A DNA stretch of 64,000 nucleotides. It comes from Larkinella knui. Its GTDB lineage: Bacteria > Bacteroidota > Bacteroidia > Cytophagales > Spirosomataceae. The notes beneath the pieces are model-generated. The model ran no database searches. It saw nothing but the letters and a program-made list of their open reading frames with translations, and was not told the origin of the DNA. Each line of letters starts with the position of its first letter. Position 1 is the stretch's first letter. Where the stretch lies: positions 62,001-126,000 of the forward strand of contig NZ_RQJP01000003.1 in NCBI RefSeq assembly GCF_003858645.1, in the 5' to 3' direction. A program made the position numbers and the translations under genes. Below, one piece after another: positions 24,790-34,220 of this stretch.

Positions 24790-27700
24790 TTAAGCAGCCA
24801 TTGGCCACGGACTTTCGTTGAGGATGATGTTAGTCGGGAATCCGGTATAGGTGCCGCTGAAAATACCGGTCTTATTCCGGTCGCCTTCGCTGTACCAGTT
24901 CAAAGTTTTGGTGTTGTAGATCGTCACCAGATCCGAGCCGATGAGGTTCAGTTTCTTGACCTGTTTAATGATTTCGTAAAACAGTCTCAGATCCCCGAAC
25001 AAGCCCACGTCACCATTGCCCCGCATGTACTTCTCAATCATACGGACCACATCCATATGGGTGTACTGGCCCGGTATGCCGTAGCCTCTGCGCCACAGTT
25101 GCAGCACGTAATCCCACAGCGAGCCGTCGGCATCGGTAATGTGCCACGGCTTGAGACCCCGGCCCACGTCAGCACCCAGTTCCCAGTCGTCAGCATACGT
25201 CAGGTTGGCTTTCACCGCGTCGGCCGTCGATGCGATCGAGGCCACTTCTGTCGTACCATTCACCACGGCCTGATTGCCCCGGAAGGTGCCTGCTTCGAAA
25301 ATGACCGGCACGCCCGGACAGATGGGCCGAACGATGTCCTCGAATATTTTCTGATCCTCACGGACCCGCTTCGAGCGGAACTCGTACCAGGCCTGCGGTA
25401 AACCTGAGCCTTTCATGACGTTCCAGAAACTCTCCCAGGACGACCGGCTGGGGTATGGTGGCACCAGCTGGGCATCGGTTAAATTCTGGTTGCCCAAAAG
25501 ATTGCGAACCCCCGCCAGCGTTCCTCCGCCTAGCAAATACAGCCAGGTTTTGAAGGCAGCCAGTTCAGCAGGTTCATAGCCGCCGAAGGTTGCCGAGGAC
25601 AGTTCACCTACATTTGAGTTATAGCCGCCTTCGCCGGTATGGGTCCCTCCGCGCGATAGGGTCCAGATTGGGCCCCGCGCTTTTAGCTTCGTCAACACGT
25701 CGACCACCACGTCGTCATAAAACCGGCGCTTGGGCGTGTTGCTGTTCCAGTTGGTCGTGTTCCCGTTGGCCTTGAAAGCGTAATACCCGTCGTTCTGGTT
25801 TTTGGAAGGCGTCAGGTATTCATTGTTGTAGGTGCCATCATGGTACATTTCCGCTTTGGAAGTGTTCATGTAGCTCGGCAGGTCGTTGATCTCGAAAGCC
25901 TCAAAAAATGCCACCGCAAATTTCTTCTTCTTGACATTGACGACCCAGTCGTAAAAGTCCAGGTAGTTCTGCTGGCCGGTCGGATTTCGCCAGTGTTTCT
26001 CAAAAAAAGACATCTTGACCCCCGACATGCCCAGATCAAACGCCCCGCCCACTTCATCTTTCAGATTGACCAGCACGGTCGGGTCCGACCAGTTGATGGC
26101 GTGTTTGACGCCGAACAATTCCCGCTGGCGCACACTAAACGTTGGCGGTACATTCAGGCTATCATAGACCGCTTTCCAGCCATTGGCCACCTTTTGATAG
26201 CCACCGGTGTTCAGGTGGGTTCCGTCCGGATCGAGATCTCCGGTGGTCAGCGAAGCCGCGATGTTGACGAACTCCAGCACTCTGCCGGTGGTTTTTCGCG
26301 AAGCCACAATGCTGGGAATGGCCGCATTGTAGGTATTTACCCGACCGTTCGCCGTTCCATCCGCGCGGGGAGGAATGGTCGACACCAACAGTTTCACGTT
26401 GGGCTTTGCCGCGTAAATGGTATCGATGAGTGATCCCAGCCGCGCCGGTGCATTGGCCAGGTCGACGTTTCCGTTGATGTCGTTGGTCCCGATCATCAGC
26501 TGGATATATTCCGGGTCTTTGGCCGTGATCCAGCCGGTAACACCCGCCTTGATCTGATCGATCGTATACCCGGCGTGGCCTTCGTGATACGGATCTTCCG
26601 CCGTTCCGAAACCCATCGAACCCACAAACGTATGGCTGATGCTTGCATTCGCCAACAGGTTGTGAAAGGCGATCCGGGACCGCGGATCACCGGTAAGACT
26701 ATCACCCAGTTGCATGAACCGGGTTCCGACCGGCACCGGCGTCGGATCGGTACCACCGCCAGTTGATGAACCCGAAATCGGCAGATCCTTCGTGGTATCC
26801 CCAAATGTCGCAGCTGGCGTGAAGGAGATCACCTGAATCGCTGAGGTTCCTTTTTCACGAATTTTCAGCCGGTGCAGGGTGGGCGAAATGCCGGTACCGC
26901 CAGTCGGTTCGAAACGACGGTTGATGCTGGTACCGGCTGGGGTGTTGGTCAGGTAGGCATTGGAAACCAGATCGTACCAGGTATTCGTTGACCAGGGTCC
27001 CGAGCCGGGCGACGAACCAAAACTGGAACCGGTCTCGGTGGCGCCATTGTCAGCCTCCAGCCAAACCTCATAATTTTTTCCGGAAACCTTCGGCTCAAAG
27101 TAAACGCTGAACGCTTTATTGTTCGGGTCGTATTTGTAGACGCCTTTGCTCACGAGCAGTTCTGCCGTCCAGATCGGGAAGAATGGACCGGACCCGGTAT
27201 CGTGGGGAGGGTACCCCACGGGCACGGTCACGCGTAAAACGTTCGTGGTACCCACTCTGCGGAGTTCCAGCGTTCGGACCGTATTACTAACCGGTGTGCG
27301 GTTGTAATCGAGTTCAACGTACAGCGTGGCTCCCGAAATGACCGACAGGCCAGCGCCGTTGGAAACGCTCATTTCCCGCCAGTCATTCGAGTCAATCCAC
27401 TTCCATTCAACACCACCGGCTGATGAGGCCTGAACGTATAGGTTGAAGAAACCCAAAACATCTTCGTTGACGCCAATGGTGATCTCCCGCCAGTCTACCT
27501 GCAGGAAATAATCAGCCGCGGTCGCCCCAATTGTGAAGGCCCCGGACTGAACGATATTCGTACCAATGATCCGCACGTCGTAGCGATAACTTCCTTCCCC
27601 GGCCACCGTATTGTAGGAGCGTTGGTAGGTGCTGTTACCGAAAACCAGACCGCCAGCCGCGTAACCCGTGGTTGACCAGCCGGTCCCCTGGATCTGGGTG

Positions 27701-30180
27701 ATGGCAATCTCAACGGGAGCCGTGGCCACGGCCGTAATGATCGGTTTGCCATTCGGGTCGAGCGCATGGGTAATCGACGTAATCGAACCGGTGGTCGGGG
27801 TATCCCCTCCGCTCTTTTCGTACAATACCTGAGCATCGATGTTGCCGGATGGGATCGTCACGGCAAATGACCGGGTCGGGCCGTTCTCAAATTCCTGAAA
27901 CGTGAGCGTGTAATTGCCAGGCTGAACGTTTGAAAAACCGCCCTGACCGGAGAAGGCATTGACGAGTTTGTTGTGCGGCTTGGAAAAATTGTCGATCGAT
28001 CCGTTGACCATCGTCACAAAACCCTGACCGCCATACGTAAACCCAACACCCTCCAGATTGACCCGCATCGGCCCGGAATCGGTCACCAGCGCGCCGATGG
28101 TAAACACCCGGTACGGGCTGAAATAATCGTACTTGATCTGGGCATTGAGCAGGCTTTCGAGCGTTCCCAACCGCTGAACCCGCAATTTAAAGGAGGTCGT
28201 CGTCGAAGCGCCATTCGAATCCGTAGCCGTCAGGACGAGCGGGTATTCTTTGGAGGTAGCCACCGAGCCGCCCTCCCAGGGAGCCGGGCTGATGTTAAAA
28301 ACGCCATTGGGCAGACTCATCCAACTGGGCAATGCAAAACCGCCCTCCAGCGAAAGCGATAACGTAATGGCGTCGCCGTCCACGTCGGAGGCATAGGATT
28401 TTAGATCCCTACTCAGCGACTGACCTTCCGTAATGACAATGTCACCCACGGTGGCCAGTACGGGCGGGTGATTGATAACCGGAAAGTCGCCAAAACCCAG
28501 AATCTCGTTGAAGGAAATGGCACCGGTATCGGGCCGCTGGATGGCAATCATGTCGCCCCGCAAGCCCGACACGTCGAGATAGAACGGACTGGTGGTACCG
28601 ACCAGAGGCCGCGCGGTTACCTTCGTTCGGTTGATGTTCGTCTGAAAGCTGCCCGGTGCCTGGAAGATGTTTTCCCCGATGAAGACATACGCGCCGACCA
28701 GCGTTTCGGGAGCATTCGAATAAATTAACACCCGATCCCAGCGTGCGGTCTGCCCGTTCTGGCTGATCCCTAATGCGCCGACGATCGGCTGCAACTCTTC
28801 CAGCGTCGTGAACGTATTTTCCAGGTTAAGGTCATTGACGTTTTCCAGCACGCCCACGGCTCCCGAGGAGGCCCAGGCTCCCCGCCCGGTCAGCAGGTTG
28901 ACCTGCGCCGGGTATATCCGTTCGGCCTGGCTGGGTGAGCTTAATTCAAAGCCGACCTGAACATTTCCCGTTCCGACCTTTTGCTCGACCCGAACGGTAT
29001 ACGCGCCATCGCTGACGATGGAAGTATACTCATACGTATTGTTGCCGACTTTGACCATGTCGGCAAAAGCGGCATTGAGAAATCCGGAGCCGTTGGTACC
29101 GACTTTGATACGCAGGCCCTCGGGACCGCCTTCCCCTTTGAGCGTCCATTTCAGACTGGAGCCGTTACGCTGAAAGGACAGTTCGTCGATGTAGCGCGAA
29201 ATGGCTGCATTCTGACCGGTGAAATTGACGGCGATACTGGAGCGGGTGCCTTGGGGTGAAATCCCGGTGACGGTCACCACGTAATTCCCGCTCAACGTTC
29301 CGGTACCGGAAATGGTCCGTGTGGCCGAATTGAAGGTCAGCCCTGCGGGCAGGTCTTTCACTTCATACGTTTCGACATTTGACCAGGGCAGAAGCGTATA
29401 GCTGAACGGTGTCCCGACGGTAAAGGTCTGGGCCGGAATGCCGCCCGTGGGTGGGGTGGGCAGTTGGGAGCCGCCCGATCCGCCGTTGAGCAGATCGATC
29501 GGGACGAGGATTTCCCGCCAGACGCCATTAGTTCGGGCCAGGCCGGGAACGTGTGTGGCGGTCCCCTCGGCAAACTTTTTGCGACTGATCGTTCCAGCTA
29601 TCAGATCCCGATCGGAGTCATTCCCGCGTTTGAGCGTTGCGTCCAAACCGCCGTTGCCAAACAATAAGTCCAGCATATACAAAAGCAAGGCAGGCCCGAC
29701 GTAGGCGTTGATGTCGTCTTTCTCCGGGATTGTCTGATCCTGCAGGTAATCGAAATCCTCTGCATCCGCCCGGCGAACAATACCTTTCGTGGTTTTATCC
29801 GCATCCGGAACCGAGCCGCCATTCCCATTATTGGCGAGTCGATCCCGGATGTATTGAAAGAGTGCCGGACCGGCAACCGGCAGATCGGGACCATCTTCGA
29901 CGATCAGATCCGGATTGGTGATCAGTTTCCCTTCCCACAACTGGGGATGAGATAACGGAGTTTGTGCGGCCTGGGTTGCCGCAATCGCCTTGTAGAGGAT
30001 GCCGCCATAAATAACCCACCGACCAGCCTGATACGGCGAGGCTGGATCGTATTCCAGGACAGTAGATTCCAGCAGGTCAACCATCCAGCCGCCGACCCGT
30101 TCGGCAGTATTGAGGCCGGAACGGAACTCCTCGCGGATCTGGTTGGCACCCTGCTTTAAAGCTGAAGTACTTTTTTTCAT
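24790..30180 (-). CDS. Giant tail protein with CBM-like, Ig-like, SGNH-esterase and glycosidase-like domains
   Basis: 1796 residues. Visible modules: CBM5/12-like motif at about 45-82 (SPYQAGRWVIYGGILYKAI ... LWE); a putative Ig (He_PIG) domain at about 242-325; a cadherin/Ig-like domain at about 573-670 (SYASDVDGDAITLSLSL); several beta-sandwiches to about 1140; an SGNH/GDSL hydrolase at about 1155-1345 with Ser1161 (LGDSLTG), Asn1233 (GTNDIN) and the Asp1319-x-x-His1322 pair (DPDGTHLN); and a C-terminal Trp/Tyr-rich domain (about 1350-1796) resembling a TIM-barrel glycosidase. Likely a receptor-binding depolymerase that deacetylates and cuts host surface polysaccharide. The SGNH call is firm; the glycosidase call is tentative. 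Confidence 0.75.
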   Translation of the reverse strand: MKKSTSALKQGANQIREEFRSGLNTAERVGGWMVDLLESTVLEYDPASPYQAGRWVIYGGILYKAIAATQAAQTPLSHPQLWEGKLITNPDLIVEDGPDLPVAGPALFQYIRDRLANNGNGGSVPDADKTTKGIVRRADAEDFDYLQDQTIPEKDDINAYVGPALLLYMLDLLFGNGGLDATLKRGNDSDRDLIAGTISRKKFAEGTATHVPGLARTNGVWREILVPIDLLNGGSGGSQLPTPPTGGIPAQTFTVGTPFSYTLLPWSNVETYEVKDLPAGLTFNSATRTISGTGTLSGNYVVTVTGISPQGTRSSIAVNFTGQNAAISRYIDELSFQRNGSSLKWTLKGEGGPEGLRIKVGTNGSGFLNAAFADMVKVGNNTYEYTSIVSDGAYTVRVEQKVGTGNVQVGFELSSPSQAERIYPAQVNLLTGRGAWASSGAVGVLENVNDLNLENTFTTLEELQPIVGALGISQNGQTARWDRVLIYSNAPETLVGAYVFIGENIFQAPGSFQTNINRTKVTARPLVGTTSPFYLDVSGLRGDMIAIQRPDTGAISFNEILGFGDFPVINHPPVLATVGDIVITEGQSLSRDLKSYASDVDGDAITLSLSLEGGFALPSWMSLPNGVFNISPAPWEGGSVATSKEYPLVLTATDSNGASTTTSFKLRVQRLGTLESLLNAQIKYDYFSPYRVFTIGALVTDSGPMRVNLEGVGFTYGGQGFVTMVNGSIDNFSKPHNKLVNAFSGQGGFSNVQPGNYTLTFQEFENGPTRSFAVTIPSGNIDAQVLYEKSGGDTPTTGSITSITHALDPNGKPIITAVATAPVEIAITQIQGTGWSTTGYAAGGLVFGNSTYQRSYNTVAGEGSYRYDVRIIGTNIVQSGAFTIGATAADYFLQVDWREITIGVNEDVLGFFNLYVQASSAGGVEWKWIDSNDWREMSVSNGAGLSVISGATLYVELDYNRTPVSNTVRTLELRRVGTTNVLRVTVPVGYPPHDTGSGPFFPIWTAELLVSKGVYKYDPNNKAFSVYFEPKVSGKNYEVWLEADNGATETGSSFGSSPGSGPWSTNTWYDLVSNAYLTNTPAGTSINRRFEPTGGTGISPTLHRLKIREKGTSAIQVISFTPAATFGDTTKDLPISGSSTGGGTDPTPVPVGTRFMQLGDSLTGDPRSRIAFHNLLANASISHTFVGSMGFGTAEDPYHEGHAGYTIDQIKAGVTGWITAKDPEYIQLMIGTNDINGNVDLANAPARLGSLIDTIYAAKPNVKLLVSTIPPRADGTANGRVNTYNAAIPSIVASRKTTGRVLEFVNIAASLTTGDLDPDGTHLNTGGYQKVANGWKAVYDSLNVPPTFSVRQRELFGVKHAINWSDPTVLVNLKDEVGGAFDLGMSGVKMSFFEKHWRNPTGQQNYLDFYDWVVNVKKKKFAVAFFEAFEINDLPSYMNTSKAEMYHDGTYNNEYLTPSKNQNDGYYAFKANGNTTNWNSNTPKRRFYDDVVVDVLTKLKARGPIWTLSRGGTHTGEGGYNSNVGELSSATFGGYEPAELAAFKTWLYLLGGGTLAGVRNLLGNQNLTDAQLVPPYPSRSSWESFWNVMKGSGLPQAWYEFRSKRVREDQKIFEDIVRPICPGVPVIFEAGTFRGNQAVVNGTTEVASIASTADAVKANLTYADDWELGADVGRGLKPWHITDADGSLWDYVLQLWRRGYGIPGQYTHMDVVRMIEKYMRGNGDVGLFGDLRLFYEIIKQVKKLNLIGSDLVTIYNTKTLNWYSEGDRNKTGIFSGTYTGFPTNIILNESPWPMAA

Positions 30181-30199
30181 ATGGTGTGGATCGGAAAAT

Positions 30200-31222
30200 T
30201 TATTGGTAGCGGATTAGAAGCGTTTCGGAAACGTCTCCGGCAGAATTGAAGAACCGGAGTTTGGAATAGGCGACGCCATCAATGTCAGGCGTTCGCAGCC
30301 TGACGCGGACGACCCGGCCCGATGAGAAAAGACCGTCCGGAACGGGTGGGTTGTAGACGTTGACCCAATAGTTTTGCCGATCGAAATCCATCCGCCACAT
30401 TTCCAGCCCGGCCACCTCTACCGGCAGCCAGATCATTACGTCGGCGTAATAGCCCCGGAAAACCGTTACCTCCTGAAAGGGCGTGATCCATTTAGCCAGC
30501 GTGTTTTTATTGGTATAGTCCGACAAATCATTGACCGGCCCAGGCGGGTAGATGTTGGCGAAGGACAATTCAACCGGTTCCAGATCCGTCGGATAGGTAC
30601 CGTCGTCGGTGATGGCCGAAAAATTCAGCGTGACTGTATCGGAGAAATCCGGGTCGATGATCATCGCCTGGTTGTCGGGTACCAGATTAGGTCGGGGAAG
30701 CAGTTGCACCCGGTTGCGCACGGGAATAATGGCCTCGCCGGTCACCGGATCGACCGGGCTTTCGGCAATTACTTCGCGCCCGCCCTGGGAGATGGTGGTT
30801 TGAATCAGTTGCCACTGGGTGGCGTCCGGTTCCGGAGCCGTGACCACCACGCGAACCGGTGCTAGCGGGGAGAGGTAATCCGCTGAAGGTGTTTCAATCG
30901 TGTAGCCCGACAGATCCGTGATTTGCTCCGGATGTAACACAAAGATGCCGGTACCGGTGAATGTCCCGAGCGTTTGAACGGTAGTCCGTTGGAAGCCCGG
31001 TGCCGTCGCTTCAATGGTATAGGTGCCAGCCGGTACGGCGTTGGGAGCCTTTAACCGCACAAGCTTTCCGAAGCTATCGGTTACAGCCGTAGACTGGCCT
31101 AAGAAGCTCTGGGTAATGTCCGCATTGGCGGGATCGAGCACACGAATCCGGGCACCTTCAAACGCCTGTCCGTTGGGTCGAACGACTAATACGCTAAAAA
31201 GTATGAGGTTAGTCAGTGGCAT
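30200..31222 (-). CDS. Virion protein with carboxypeptidase-regulatory-like domain
   Basis: 340 residues. Residues about 10-95 (VVRPNGQAFEGARIRVLD, DSFGKLVRLKAPNAVPAG, YTIEATAPGF) match the transthyretin-like carboxypeptidase regulatory fold, often a surface-adhesion module in Bacteroidota. The rest is beta-rich with a Trp/Tyr-rich end. It lies 19 bp before the giant tail protein and overlaps the upstream gene by one base. Probably a baseplate or fibre-attachment protein (inference from position). Confidence 0.6.
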   Translation of the reverse strand: MPLTNLILFSVLVVRPNGQAFEGARIRVLDPANADITQSFLGQSTAVTDSFGKLVRLKAPNAVPAGTYTIEATAPGFQRTTVQTLGTFTGTGIFVLHPEQITDLSGYTIETPSADYLSPLAPVRVVVTAPEPDATQWQLIQTTISQGGREVIAESPVDPVTGEAIIPVRNRVQLLPRPNLVPDNQAMIIDPDFSDTVTLNFSAITDDGTYPTDLEPVELSFANIYPPGPVNDLSDYTNKNTLAKWITPFQEVTVFRGYYADVMIWLPVEVAGLEMWRMDFDRQNYWVNVYNPPVPDGLFSSGRVVRVRLRTPDIDGVAYSKLRFFNSAGDVSETLLIRYQ

Positions 31223-31686
31223 TAGTTATTGAATAATTGTTGACGGATGGACTGGATAAGAATGGGCCGGACAGTCGTTTTTAGAAGACCAGTCACCTTT
31301 CCGGGTTCCAAGGGATCGCTTAAAACGCGACCGTCGTTGTGGGGATTAGGGACCTTTATCCCTTCCCGATGGATCTTCTTAGCAAGGGCGTATTCGTTGA
31401 TCGATATGCCTTTATCTTTCGCCCACTGGCGCAAGGCTTCGACCAGCGTTGGACTTCCGTGAGCCGTGCCGGGCTGGGTTGGTCCCCGACCTTTGGCCTG
31501 AAAGCGCCAGAGTCCCGAGCCGTGAACCTGAAGGCTGGCAATCGAGCCGCTGCGCTGGACCAGTTGCCGCAGGCTCCGAGCGGATCGGCCTGACGCATAC
31601 ATGCCACGCCGTTTCTGGCTGGCCTGAATGTTGCCGATCAGCGTTTCGCCGAGTTGCTCCAGTCCCTTGTCGATCCCTATAAGCAT
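31222..31686 (-). CDS. HK97 gp10-like head-tail or tail completion protein
   Basis: 154 residues: helical N-terminus (GLEQLGETLIGNIQASQKRR), a basic Gly/Ser-rich middle (SARSLRQLVQRSGS) and a helical end (KTTVRPILIQSIRQQLF). This pattern resembles gp10/tail-completion proteins. It overlaps both neighbours by 1-10 bp inside the late unit. Assignment is by size, layout and order only. Confidence 0.45.
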   Translation of the reverse strand: MLIGIDKGLEQLGETLIGNIQASQKRRGMYASGRSARSLRQLVQRSGSIASLQVHGSGLWRFQAKGRGPTQPGTAHGSPTLVEALRQWAKDKGISINEYALAKKIHREGIKVPNPHNDGRVLSDPLEPGKVTGLLKTTVRPILIQSIRQQLFNN

Positions 31687-32108
31687 AAAGTATCCTCGTC
31701 AACTTTGACCGAACCATAGAGCCGAATCCCATCAAGCGGGTTATCCGTTGCCTTCATTTTCACGCCTTCCTCAAACCGCAAAGCGGTGACGGCTTCAATC
31801 CCTTCCGTCTCCTCCAGTCGGTTCAGGATTTGGTACATGACCTGTTTCATTACCATGAGCCGAGCCTTGTGCGTTAGCGGCAAATCGGCCAGATCAGACC
31901 GCATCATGATCCAGAGTCGGAGGTCGTAGTTTGGGGAATAGGCACCCTGGGCGTCCTTGCTCAGGGTGCCGGATAGATAGCCTTCGTGAAAGAGGAGCTT
32001 ATCGGTTTTTGAAGCCAGTTTGTCAGCTTGGATGTTGAGGTCAGAAACCGCACCGTAACAAAATGGTAGACCGAGAGAAGCAGCAATCGTTTCGAGTAAT
32101 TCAAGCAT
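31677..32108 (-). CDS. Hypothetical late protein (tail terminator-like position)
   Basis: 143 residues, mixed alpha/beta (LELLETIAASLGLPFCYGAV; LMVMKQVMYQILNRLEETE). It begins 14 bp after the end of the frameshifted gene (32123) and overlaps the next gene by 10 bp. Size and order would fit a tail-terminator or minor tail protein; not recognised. Confidence 0.5.
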   Translation of the reverse strand: MLELLETIAASLGLPFCYGAVSDLNIQADKLASKTDKLLFHEGYLSGTLSKDAQGAYSPNYDLRLWIMMRSDLADLPLTHKARLMVMKQVMYQILNRLEETEGIEAVTALRFEEGVKMKATDNPLDGIRLYGSVKVDEDTLCL

Positions 32109-32122
32109 ACTCGAAAATTAGG

Positions 32123-32922
32123 CTACTGCGGATTCAGGGACCGGGCTTGGAAGCGTTGGAGATGGGAAAGATAGATATGTTTCTTTGCCTGAGCCGCTAA
32201 TGCAAACTGCGCATTCGCATAGATCAGGTAGCGGACCTCCATGAGCGGGATGCCAAATATGTCCCTCAGGCTCTCAGCCGCATAAAACGTAAAGTACGAT
32301 TCCAGATCCTCGGTAAGCGTCTGAGCGGTTTCGGCGTCGGCGTCGTTACTTGTCTGAATCTTATCTTGCCAGTACTGGGTGGAGCGGTCCAGATCCGCAA
32401 AAAAAAAGCGGCCAGTGAAAGGGCCACGGTAGACGGCAGGTCATTGAGGAGTGGATACAGGCCCTCAGCCTGGCTAATATCTTTGTAACGTTTTCTGGTA
32501 ATGGCCGAAGCCAGGCACACCCCCAGCAATGGCAATGCTCCGGTAATGAAGTTCACCGGCTTCTCTTCGGTTTCAAGGTTAACCAGTTCATCGGTCAGGT
32601 CCCAACGCTGGCCAGTAGTCAATAAATCCACATCGCCCGGAACATCGATAATCCGGCCATCGGGCAGAGTAACGGTTTTTGGTATAGGCAGTAAATCGAA
32701 CTCCGGAATATCGGTCAGGAACCGAAGCGAAGGTATCAATTGCTCGACCAGATCCGGAATGGGGAGTTCACGAAAGGCCGACTCGTCGAGACCAGATAGC
32801 AGGCAAATAATTTCCCGGTCGGTTAACTCTTCGGTCAGGATACGGAGGGCCTGCGCCAGCGTTACTTCGTGCCAGGCTGATGGCAATTGAAACCGCAGCG
32901 TGTGTGCTTTGATATGGTACAT
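32123..32922 (-). CDS. Late protein expressed through a -1 frameshift (tail-assembly-chaperone candidate)
   Basis: Zero-frame reading gives 218 residues, but after a T9 run (plus 32399-32407) its last 43 residues turn Pro/Arg-rich and look non-natural. Stepping back one base at the run gives a further 91 well-composed residues (ADLDRSTQYWQDKIQTSN ... LESYFTFYAAESLRDIFG ... QARSLNPQ) ending at TAG 32123-32125, 14 bp before the next start. The full product is 266 residues: 175 in the first frame and 91 in the second. Tail assembly chaperones are the best-known frameshifted phage proteins; that function is inferred and a plain frameshift mutation or homopolymer sequencing error is the alternative. 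Confidence 0.7.
32399..32407 (-). promoter_or_regulatory. Candidate -1 ribosomal slippery site (T9)
   Basis: Minus-strand GCT TTT TTT TTG provides T TTT TTT, matching the X XXY YYZ slippery pattern with both codons able to re-pair. The zero frame continues for 43 odd residues; the -1 frame continues for 91 plausible ones. No downstream pseudoknot was established by eye. Confidence 0.6.
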
Positions 32923-34220
32923 TAAGTCAGTGCCGGTTTACTATACTTGATCGATTTTACTTTACCCTTTCCGACGATCTTGCCGTCACGCCCGGCCTCG
33001 CCGTACCGGGTTGCATCCATGTAGTGGTCATGTTTTTCGACAACCGAATCGGTCGGGTTCTTGTCGGCATCCAGTGCCCAGCGGTACTCCTGATATTCAA
33101 AAGCAAAATCCTCGTCGGTTTCGACATAATGCACCACGCAGGCTTTCAGGTTTTTGATGCCCACATTCCGGGAGCCTTTGCCCTTGGCAGCACCTTTGGC
33201 GTTGATGCCGTACTTTTTCAGTTGATCGATGGACTTCGGTTCGTCGCTATCACAGAAGAACTCCCAGGATCCGCAACCCAACTCCTTCAAGCGTTTCGCC
33301 AGCGCTTCATCGTCGAGCTCCGTTTCGTAAATCAGTGGCTTGATGTAGCGATTGTTTCCTTTCCGCTTGATACCCACCGCAGCAACCGGATCGTTTGAGT
33401 AACCGAAATCCAAGCCGCCATACGGAGTTGCGTCGATCTCGTCCCATTCCTTCGCCGTGATCGGTTTCCAGCCTGAATAAACCCGACCTTTGGCACCTTC
33501 ACTGATCAGACCCCGAACGGTCGTCCAGTAGTACTCTGGCTGCTTAACCCTATAGCCCTCGAAGTTTTGAATCGTGGTCGGGTTCAGGTTGGTACTGTTG
33601 TAATGATAGGTACTGAAGATCGACAGGAAGCCGGGCAACTGTTTCGGTTTGGCAACATAATACCCCTTCTGCTTCGATTCCGTCAGATTGTACCACCCCT
33701 TCATTATCCAGTGGTTTTTCTTCGGCGGGTTGAAGATCCGGAAGATCCGAATCGGCGACTTGGTAGTACGTAAGGAGTCATCCAACTGCATAAATTCCAG
33801 TTCCTCGACCTCCTCGCACTCTTCAATAAACACATGGGTAGCCCCGGCTAGTGATTTGAGTTTAGCGGTGCGGCCTTTGTCGGATTTCCTGAACCCCTTC
33901 GGCTTGAGCATATTCCCGGTCGGGCGGTGGATCGCCGTCATGGTGGCATCGCTAATGTAATAATCCTGCTCATCGATCAGGCCCTTTTCTACCTGGTCGT
34001 CGAAGCGGTCGCGGAAGTCCTGCCAGAGTGATTCCCGAATATCCTTGTAGGTGGCGCGCATGAAGTAACCCCGGAAGTAGGCCGCTTGCCCCAGAAGCGC
34101 CAGGGCCATTTCAGTGGCAAAGTGCGACCCGCCCCGGCCCCGGCCTCCCCAGAGGTCAATGTACCGGATTTCCGGGCCGATCTCCAGTACCGGCGCAAAG
34201 ACAGGGTTACAACTGAACAT
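32922..34220 (-). CDS. terL: Terminase large subunit
   Basis: 432 residues. Walker A-like GGRGRGGSH at 25-33, Walker B THVFIEECEE at about 128-137, and the RuvC-like nuclease Asp in GLDFGYSNDP at about 271, with DHYMDATRYG near the end. This is the PBSX/P22-type packaging ATPase and nuclease that cuts concatemers and pumps DNA through the portal. Overlaps the small subunit stop by one base and the next gene start by one base, showing tight coupling. Confidence 0.9.
   Translation of the reverse strand: MFSCNPVFAPVLEIGPEIRYIDLWGGRGRGGSHFATEMALALLGQAAYFRGYFMRATYKDIRESLWQDFRDRFDDQVEKGLIDEQDYYISDATMTAIHRPTGNMLKPKGFRKSDKGRTAKLKSLAGATHVFIEECEEVEELEFMQLDDSLRTTKSPIRIFRIFNPPKKNHWIMKGWYNLTESKQKGYYVAKPKQLPGFLSIFSTYHYNSTNLNPTTIQNFEGYRVKQPEYYWTTVRGLISEGAKGRVYSGWKPITAKEWDEIDATPYGGLDFGYSNDPVAAVGIKRKGNNRYIKPLIYETELDDEALAKRLKELGCGSWEFFCDSDEPKSIDQLKKYGINAKGAAKGKGSRNVGIKNLKACVVHYVETDEDFAFEYQEYRWALDADKNPTDSVVEKHDHYMDATRYGEAGRDGKIVGKGKVKSIKYSKPALT

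Noticed and set aside
30374-30865. 163-codon plus-strand frame opposite a virion gene
   Set aside because: Antisense shadow of a high-GC gene; His/Arg-rich composition, no family resemblance.
32266-32397. Zero-frame C-terminal tail of the frameshifted late gene
   Set aside because: Pro/Arg-rich and unlike a folded protein, while the -1 frame over the same bases is well composed and ends just before the next gene.
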